Source of the DNA: Rhodoligotrophos defluvii | Lineage (GTDB): Bacteria > Pseudomonadota > Alphaproteobacteria > Rhizobiales > Im1 | Assembly: GCF_005281615.1 (NCBI RefSeq) | Contig: NZ_SZZM01000002.1 | Coordinates: 372,001 to 436,000 of the forward strand | Length of the DNA stretch: 64,000 bases | Reading direction: 5' to 3' | Shown: one piece after another, positions 60,724-64,000 of the stretch | Position numbering within the stretch: position 1 is the stretch's first letter | Layout of the letters: every line of letters starts with the position of its first letter | Translations under genes and position numbers: made by a program | Notes under the pieces: model-generated | Databases searched by the model: none | Told to the model about the DNA's origin: nothing | The model's input: only the letters and a program-made list of their open reading frames with translations

Positions 60724-60902
60724 AAGCCGATTGATATCTGAACGTATCCGTCCCCCCGGCTCGTTCATCATACTTTACGATCGAAATATTTCCGTGATGG
60801 CCAAGACCGAAACTCCGTAGTAGGAAAAGGTCGCGCCCGTTGTTCGAGTTTTAAGCGCCGGGCTGGTCTTGGCGGCCCGATCTCTTTTCTCGGAGAGCAC
60901 CA

Positions 60903-61235
60903 ATGAAGCTTAGAATCATGACGCTGGTCGCAGCCGGGCTCCTGACCGGGCTGATCGGCGGAGTATCGGTGGCGGCCCCACAAGCGCCTGTCTCGCCTTC
61001 TGCGACAGCGCTGTCCGGCCTTCCCATCGAGCAGGTGGCGACGAAGAAGGTGGTCGTCAAGAAGACGACCAAGCACGGCAAGGTCAAGACAAAGCGGACG
61101 GTGAAGTATAGCGTGTCGAGATACGGACCGCGCTATAAGGTCCGCCGCCCAGGATATGGTTACTACTACGGCGGCTACTGGTATTCCCGTCCGTGGTGGA
61201 CGGCCTTCCCAGGACCGGTCATCATACTTCCGTAA
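60903..61235 (+). CDS. Small secreted basic, Tyr/Gly-rich protein
   Basis: A 110-residue exported protein. It has a signal peptide (LRIMTLVAAGLLTGLIGG, cleavage near VAAPQ), a Lys/Val-rich middle (VATKKVVVKKTTKHGKVKTK) and an aromatic tail (YGYYYGGYWYSRPWW). It is conserved in style with small periplasmic proteins of alphaproteobacteria but has no domain I recognise. The gene ends ahead of a strong hairpin at 61243. GGAGAGCACC lies upstream of the ATG. Confidence 0.75.
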   Translation: MKLRIMTLVAAGLLTGLIGGVSVAAPQAPVSPSATALSGLPIEQVATKKVVVKKTTKHGKVKTKRTVKYSVSRYGPRYKVRRPGYGYYYGGYWYSRPWWTAFPGPVIILP

Positions 61236-61242
61236 CGCCTAG

Positions 61243-61266
61243 GAAGCCCTCGCCCACGAGGGCTTC
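61243..61266. terminator. Strong 10-bp stem terminator hairpin
   Basis: GAAGCCCTCG at 61243-61252 pairs perfectly with CGAGGGCTTC at 61257-61266 across the loop CCCA. It lies between two convergent genes (60903 plus and 61311 minus) and could end transcription in both directions. A short TTTC follows on the plus strand. Confidence 0.75.
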
Positions 61267-61310
61267 TGCCTTTCGGAGGCCCCCTGACGGGCTCCCGGAT
61301 CCCGCCCATA

Positions 61311-62171
61311 TCAGATCATCGGCTTCCCGCCGGTCACCGCAATGGTCGCGCCGGAGACATAGCTCGCCTCGTCGGACGCCAGCATGACAAAGACCGGCGC
61401 CACCTCCACCGGCTGTCCCGGCCGGTGCATCGGCACCTGCTGGCCGAACGATTTGACGCTCTCCAGCGGCATCGTCGAGGGGATCAGCGGCGTCCACACC
61501 GGCCCCGGTGCCACGGCATTCGAGCGGATTCCCTTTTCCGCAAGCAGCTGCGCAAGACCTGCCGTGAAGTTTTGAATGGCACCCTTGGTCGTCGCGTAGG
61601 GCAACAGGATCGGATTGGGCGCATCGGAATTAATCGACGCGGTGTTGATGATCGAAGCCCCTGGCTTCATATGCGGCACCGCTGCCTTCACCAGGTAGAA
61701 CATCGCGGATATGTTGGTGGCGAACGTCCGCTCCCATTCTTCGTCCGAGATCTCGTCGATCGACGAGAAGCTCATCTGATGGGCCGCGTTGTTGACCAGA
61801 ACGTCGATCCGGCCGAAAGCTTCCACCGCCCGCGCGATCACCTGCCGGCAGTGAGCGGCGTTCGAGAGATCGCCGGGCACCAGCACGCATTTGCGGCCGG
61901 CCTCTTCGACATAACGCGCCGTATCCTCCGCATCCTCGTGCTCGTTCAAATAGGAAATGAGGACATCCGCGCCTTCCCGCGCGAAGGCGATCGCCACCGC
62001 CCGCCCGATACCGGAATCGCCCCCTGTAATAACGGCAGCCTTGCCGTTTAGTCGACCCGACCCGCGATAGCTGGTTTCACCGTGATCGGGCCGCGGGTTC
62101 ATGGCCCTCGTCGTTCCCGGCACCGGCTGAGGCGGCGTGTCGAACGGGGGCGTCGGAAAATGCGCATCCAT
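61311..62171 (-). CDS. SDR-family oxidoreductase (glucose/YhdF-like)
   Basis: A 286-residue SDR of the glucose-1-dehydrogenase/YhdF group. It has a proline-rich leader (FPTPPFDTPPQPVPG), then GRLNGKAAVITGGDSGIGRAVAIAFAREGA. The catalytic region is NNAAHQMSF, NTASINSDAPNPILLPYATTK, and the C-terminal YVSGATIAVTGGKPMI. The group is often general-stress induced. It is unrelated in layout to the catabolic SDRs upstream and stands alone. Confidence 0.92.
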   Translation of the reverse strand: MDAHFPTPPFDTPPQPVPGTTRAMNPRPDHGETSYRGSGRLNGKAAVITGGDSGIGRAVAIAFAREGADVLISYLNEHEDAEDTARYVEEAGRKCVLVPGDLSNAAHCRQVIARAVEAFGRIDVLVNNAAHQMSFSSIDEISDEEWERTFATNISAMFYLVKAAVPHMKPGASIINTASINSDAPNPILLPYATTKGAIQNFTAGLAQLLAEKGIRSNAVAPGPVWTPLIPSTMPLESVKSFGQQVPMHRPGQPVEVAPVFVMLASDEASYVSGATIAVTGGKPMI

Positions 62172-62261
62172 GGCTCTGTCTCACCTGATGGGGCTAGTTC
62201 GCTGTCCCGGGGAACACAAAGCCATGGTGGATGGTTGCAAATCTCCGTTCCGCGAGAGCGA

Positions 62262-62501
62262 TCAGCTCTTCACCTCCGTCTCCGGACGGTCGTCGCCCCG
62301 CGCCAGCTCCTGATGCCACTGGCCCTTGCTGTCCTCATACTCGATCACTCTGGACTCATCGGGCATCTCCTGCTCGCGTGCTGCCCGCTGGGCTGCGGCC
62401 AGCGCCTCTTCACGCGTGCGGAACGTTTCCGAGAACACGTCGCCGAGCTTATAGGCCCAGCCGCCATCATGCTCGACGACCTCATAGGTGATGCGCGTCA
62501 T
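62262..62501 (-). CDS. DUF2188 domain protein
   Basis: A 79-residue small soluble protein: YEVVEHDGGWAYKLGDVFSETFRTREEALAAAQRAAREQE, then a charged tail. This matches the DUF2188 pattern of a short strand-strand-helix domain. Function unknown. ACTCGCGAGGTAATCCC upstream gives a weak ribosome site before the ATG at 62501. It is downstream of the low-GC small ORF pair on the same strand but has normal base composition. Confidence 0.75.
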   Translation of the reverse strand: MTRITYEVVEHDGGWAYKLGDVFSETFRTREEALAAAQRAAREQEMPDESRVIEYEDSKGQWHQELARGDDRPETEVKS

Positions 62502-62569
62502 GGGATTACCTCGCGAGTGTTGCGATAGACCAAACGGCGAGACGCTTTCCTCAGTTCCGCGGCAATCGG

Positions 62570-62737
62570 CTAAGCAGGATGAAACAAGACGAGCGGTTCC
62601 GACGGAGCGCCATGTGCCAACGGTGATTCCTGATAATAATAGTTCAACACTTCCGGAGGAAGTTCGTTAACAGGTATGGTAATAGGAATTTCATGCTCCT
62701 TATTACCAAACACGCAACACAGATCAGACAGCTTCAT
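62570..62737 (-). CDS. Small low-GC ORF, second of a pair (55 residues)
   Basis: Read on the minus strand, it starts at ATG 62737-62735 and ends at TAG 62572-62570. It encodes 55 residues beginning MKLSDLCCVFGNKE and ending PLVLFHPA. The middle reads EIPITIPVNELPPEVLNYYY. Its codon and base composition is clearly AT-rich compared with the rest of the window. The start lies 20 bp past the stop of the 84-residue ORF. There is a weak GGAAT before the ATG. No family recognised; the C-C near the N-terminus recalls the L-F-C-G of its neighbour. Confidence 0.5.
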   Translation of the reverse strand: MKLSDLCCVFGNKEHEIPITIPVNELPPEVLNYYYQESPLAHGAPSEPLVLFHPA

Positions 62738-62757
62738 TATTTATTCCAATCGAAACA

Positions 62758-63012
62758 TTAGTGCGAAATTGTGATGTAGTCTAAAAATGATTTCATATCT
62801 ACTACAGACTCCTTGATCCCAGGCAGGGCCGACGAAAAAGTATCACGCAAATCGGGATGGAATTCAGATAACGAGACCTTGTCCAAACCATTGCTCTGCA
62901 ATGAAAACGAAGACTCGCTCCGGAGCAAGTGTTCGGTTCCTCCGTAGGACCCCACTGGCTCCTCAACGGCACCAGAACCAAGCCATCCGCAGAATAAGGC
63001 TTTGAAATTCAT
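62758..63012 (-). CDS. Small low-GC ORF, first of a pair (84 residues)
   Basis: An 84-residue product starting MNFKALFCGWLGSGAVEE, followed by a soluble, serine-rich stretch (SESSFSLQSNGLDKVSLSEF) and ending MKSFLDYITISH. AGGAG lies 9 nt before the ATG at 63012, which is better than the start at 63051. Base composition is lower in GC than elsewhere. No family recognised. Together with the 55-residue ORF it may be a recently acquired two-gene unit. Confidence 0.55.
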   Translation of the reverse strand: MNFKALFCGWLGSGAVEEPVGSYGGTEHLLRSESSFSLQSNGLDKVSLSEFHPDLRDTFSSALPGIKESVVDMKSFLDYITISH

Positions 63013-63048
63013 AGCTTGACGCTCCTGGCAACTAAAATGGCGGATATA

Positions 63049-63061
63049 CAACTAGTAGTTG
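63049..63061. promoter_or_regulatory. Palindrome ahead of the low-GC ORF pair
   Basis: CAACTA-G-TAGTTG is a perfect 13-bp inverted repeat, 36 bp upstream of the start codon of the 84-residue ORF. It is a candidate operator; no regulator is assigned. Confidence 0.35.
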
Positions 63062-63310
63062 GGGTAGTTTTCAGCAACGTGCATTTTGCCTCAGCTCACC
63101 ATTTCCGATGTGGAATTCGATTTGCTGCGAAGGTTCGGTACTAGGATGCCACCCCTATGGAGGGAATGCCGACAGTCGTCGCCACCGACCGCGTGAGATG
63201 CGGCGACAGCCTCGCAACCACGTCGCGCGTGCGGCGTTAGCACTGTCGAACGCGCCGGCCACGGGCAGAAGTGCCGGCACGCCACCTACGATTCCGGAGG
63301 ATAATGGCAT

Positions 63311-63721
63311 ATGGCCCGCAGCAGGAAGACCGAACGGCGCTATTTGTCTGAAGAAGAGGTGAAGCTGCTCGATAAGACACACTTTCCGGAACTGCGTCTC
63401 ATCGACTCACCCGATCTGCTGAAGCTTAGGAAAAAACTGCGGGAAATTCGCGACGGCGCGGCCGGAGGCGCTGGCCTGCGCCAGCAGCGCCAACCGGGCG
63501 CTGCCAGGGGAGGCGTTGCCCAGCCGGGCGCGGGTATGGCGCCCAAGGCTGGCGATTCAGGAGCAGCGCGCCCCGAGCCGGCGGAAGGAGCGGGTTCGAA
63601 GATGCGGCGCGATATTCTCTCGGCCGCGGTGAAAAGGGTCAACCGCGAGATCGAGCGCCGGAGGACCGGGGCAGTCGAAAGCCGGCAGGAGGATAACACC
63701 GCCATCGGCAATCACGTATGA
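63311..63721 (+). CDS. Hypothetical basic protein
   Basis: A 136-residue basic protein. It has three parts: an N-terminal RSRKTERRYLSEEEVKLLDKT with LLKLRKKLREIRD (helical, about residues 1-50), a Gly/Ala/Gln-rich linker, and a C-terminal helical MRRDILSAAVKRVNREIERR. I recall similar small proteins in alphaproteobacteria that carry the two conserved ends and a variable linker; no function is known to me. CCGGAGGATAATGGCAT gives the ribosome site, and GAGG precedes the ATG at 63311. Confidence 0.65.
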   Translation: MARSRKTERRYLSEEEVKLLDKTHFPELRLIDSPDLLKLRKKLREIRDGAAGGAGLRQQRQPGAARGGVAQPGAGMAPKAGDSGAARPEPAEGAGSKMRRDILSAAVKRVNREIERRRTGAVESRQEDNTAIGNHV

Positions 63722-63921
63722 TCGGCGAAATCTGCCGCCACGGCCGATGCGGAACTCACCCGTGCGCCATCTCTATGGCATCGCAAGTCGTTAAGCTTAT
63801 CAGCGCGTCCCTCACCGATGCGTGATAATCAGCCTTGCGGACGCTCGGCACATCGCTCATAGTCCAGCCTACTCGTGCGGATCCCCCCGCCGGCTCCAAC
63901 CCTGCCATGGGGAACTCGTCC

Positions 63922-64000
63922 ATGATCCGTCTCACCCGATATCTGGCAGCGATCCTCATCAGTTTGCTCGTGGCCGGCGCCGCAGGACCTGCCTTCCCGC
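63922..64000 (+). CDS. Probable exported protein, 5' end only
   Basis: The window ends inside this frame. From ATG 63922 it reads IRLTRYLAAILISLLVAGAA, a clear signal-peptide-like hydrophobic segment, followed by GPAFP. An ATG at 63907 in the same frame is possible. Nothing can be said about the mature protein. Confidence 0.45.
   Translation, partial: MIRLTRYLAAILISLLVAGAAGPAFP

Noticed and set aside
63756-63959. Minus-strand 67-codon frame near the window end
   Set aside because: It overlaps the better-supported signal-peptide start on the plus strand, and no ribosome site or family pattern was seen.
1-64000. CRISPR array, rRNA operon, riboswitch or replication origin
   Set aside because: No regularly spaced repeats, rRNA sequence, recognisable aptamer or origin-like box cluster was noticed on reading; a covariance-model scan would be needed to exclude small RNAs.

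Overview
This is a high-GC bacterial window whose gene content fits a metabolically versatile alphaproteobacterium, probably of the order Hyphomicrobiales (Rhizobiales). The evidence is: three TRAP dicarboxylate/oxo-acid transporters; many SDR, acyl-CoA and LysR/IclR/MocR genes; a DUF3597 protein; and two copies of a dispersed repeat (AGAGCATTTTCGAGCGAA type) that is typical of that order. The assignment is inference; no rRNA or taxonomic marker is present.

Layout. 1-2.3 kb: 3' end of a cobalt-type nitrile hydratase operon (alpha subunit cut by the window edge, beta subunit, accessory protein) and an unrecognised gene. 2.4-9.4 kb: mixed housekeeping-type genes (DUF3597, PEP mutase/ICL family, S10 peptidase, an ArsR-SRPBCC-membrane protein operon, aldo/keto reductase divergent from a LysR gene). 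9.4-26.5 kb: a catabolic cluster. On the minus strand are an SDR, a HAPMO-type Baeyer-Villiger monooxygenase, an alpha/beta hydrolase and an IclR regulator. On the plus strand are a thiolase, MaoC hydratase, acyl-CoA dehydrogenase, FAD-linked D-2-hydroxyacid dehydrogenase, a TakP-like TRAP transporter, an FAH-family hydrolase, an acyl-CoA ligase and an FMN-dependent L-2-hydroxyacid oxidase. Two near-palindromes with the same consensus (ATGAAAWTGAYTTTCRT) lie in the divergent promoter and ahead of the TRAP binding protein. They resemble IclR boxes.

26.5-32.5 kb: VOC, AhpD-like and secreted cupin genes divergent from a MocR regulator, then an Fsr-like MFS exporter and a LysR gene. 32.8-42.8 kb: a TRAP system with two tandem, closely related binding proteins, followed by a luciferase-like flavin oxidoreductase, four SDRs and an aldo/keto reductase in one direction. 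It ends at a truncated VOC gene, a decayed tyrosine-recombinase gene and tRNA-Gln(CTG), which suggests an old integration junction. 43.7-46.2 kb: a LysM protein and an arginase-fold protein with altered metal ligands. 46.4-56.9 kb: a second acyl-CoA/TRAP cluster (SDR, acyl-CoA ligase, TetR; SDR and amidohydrolase; thiolase; alpha/beta hydrolase and a third TRAP system). Three 20-bp sites of one design (ATAAAYRATCGWTYRTTTAT-like) cover the promoters of all four transcription units, so a single TetR regulon is the simplest reading.

57-64 kb: DUF4010 membrane protein, DMT exporter divergent from a MocR gene, small secreted protein, SDR, DUF2188 protein, and a pair of low-GC small ORFs of unknown function. 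No CRISPR array, rRNA or intact transposase was seen.
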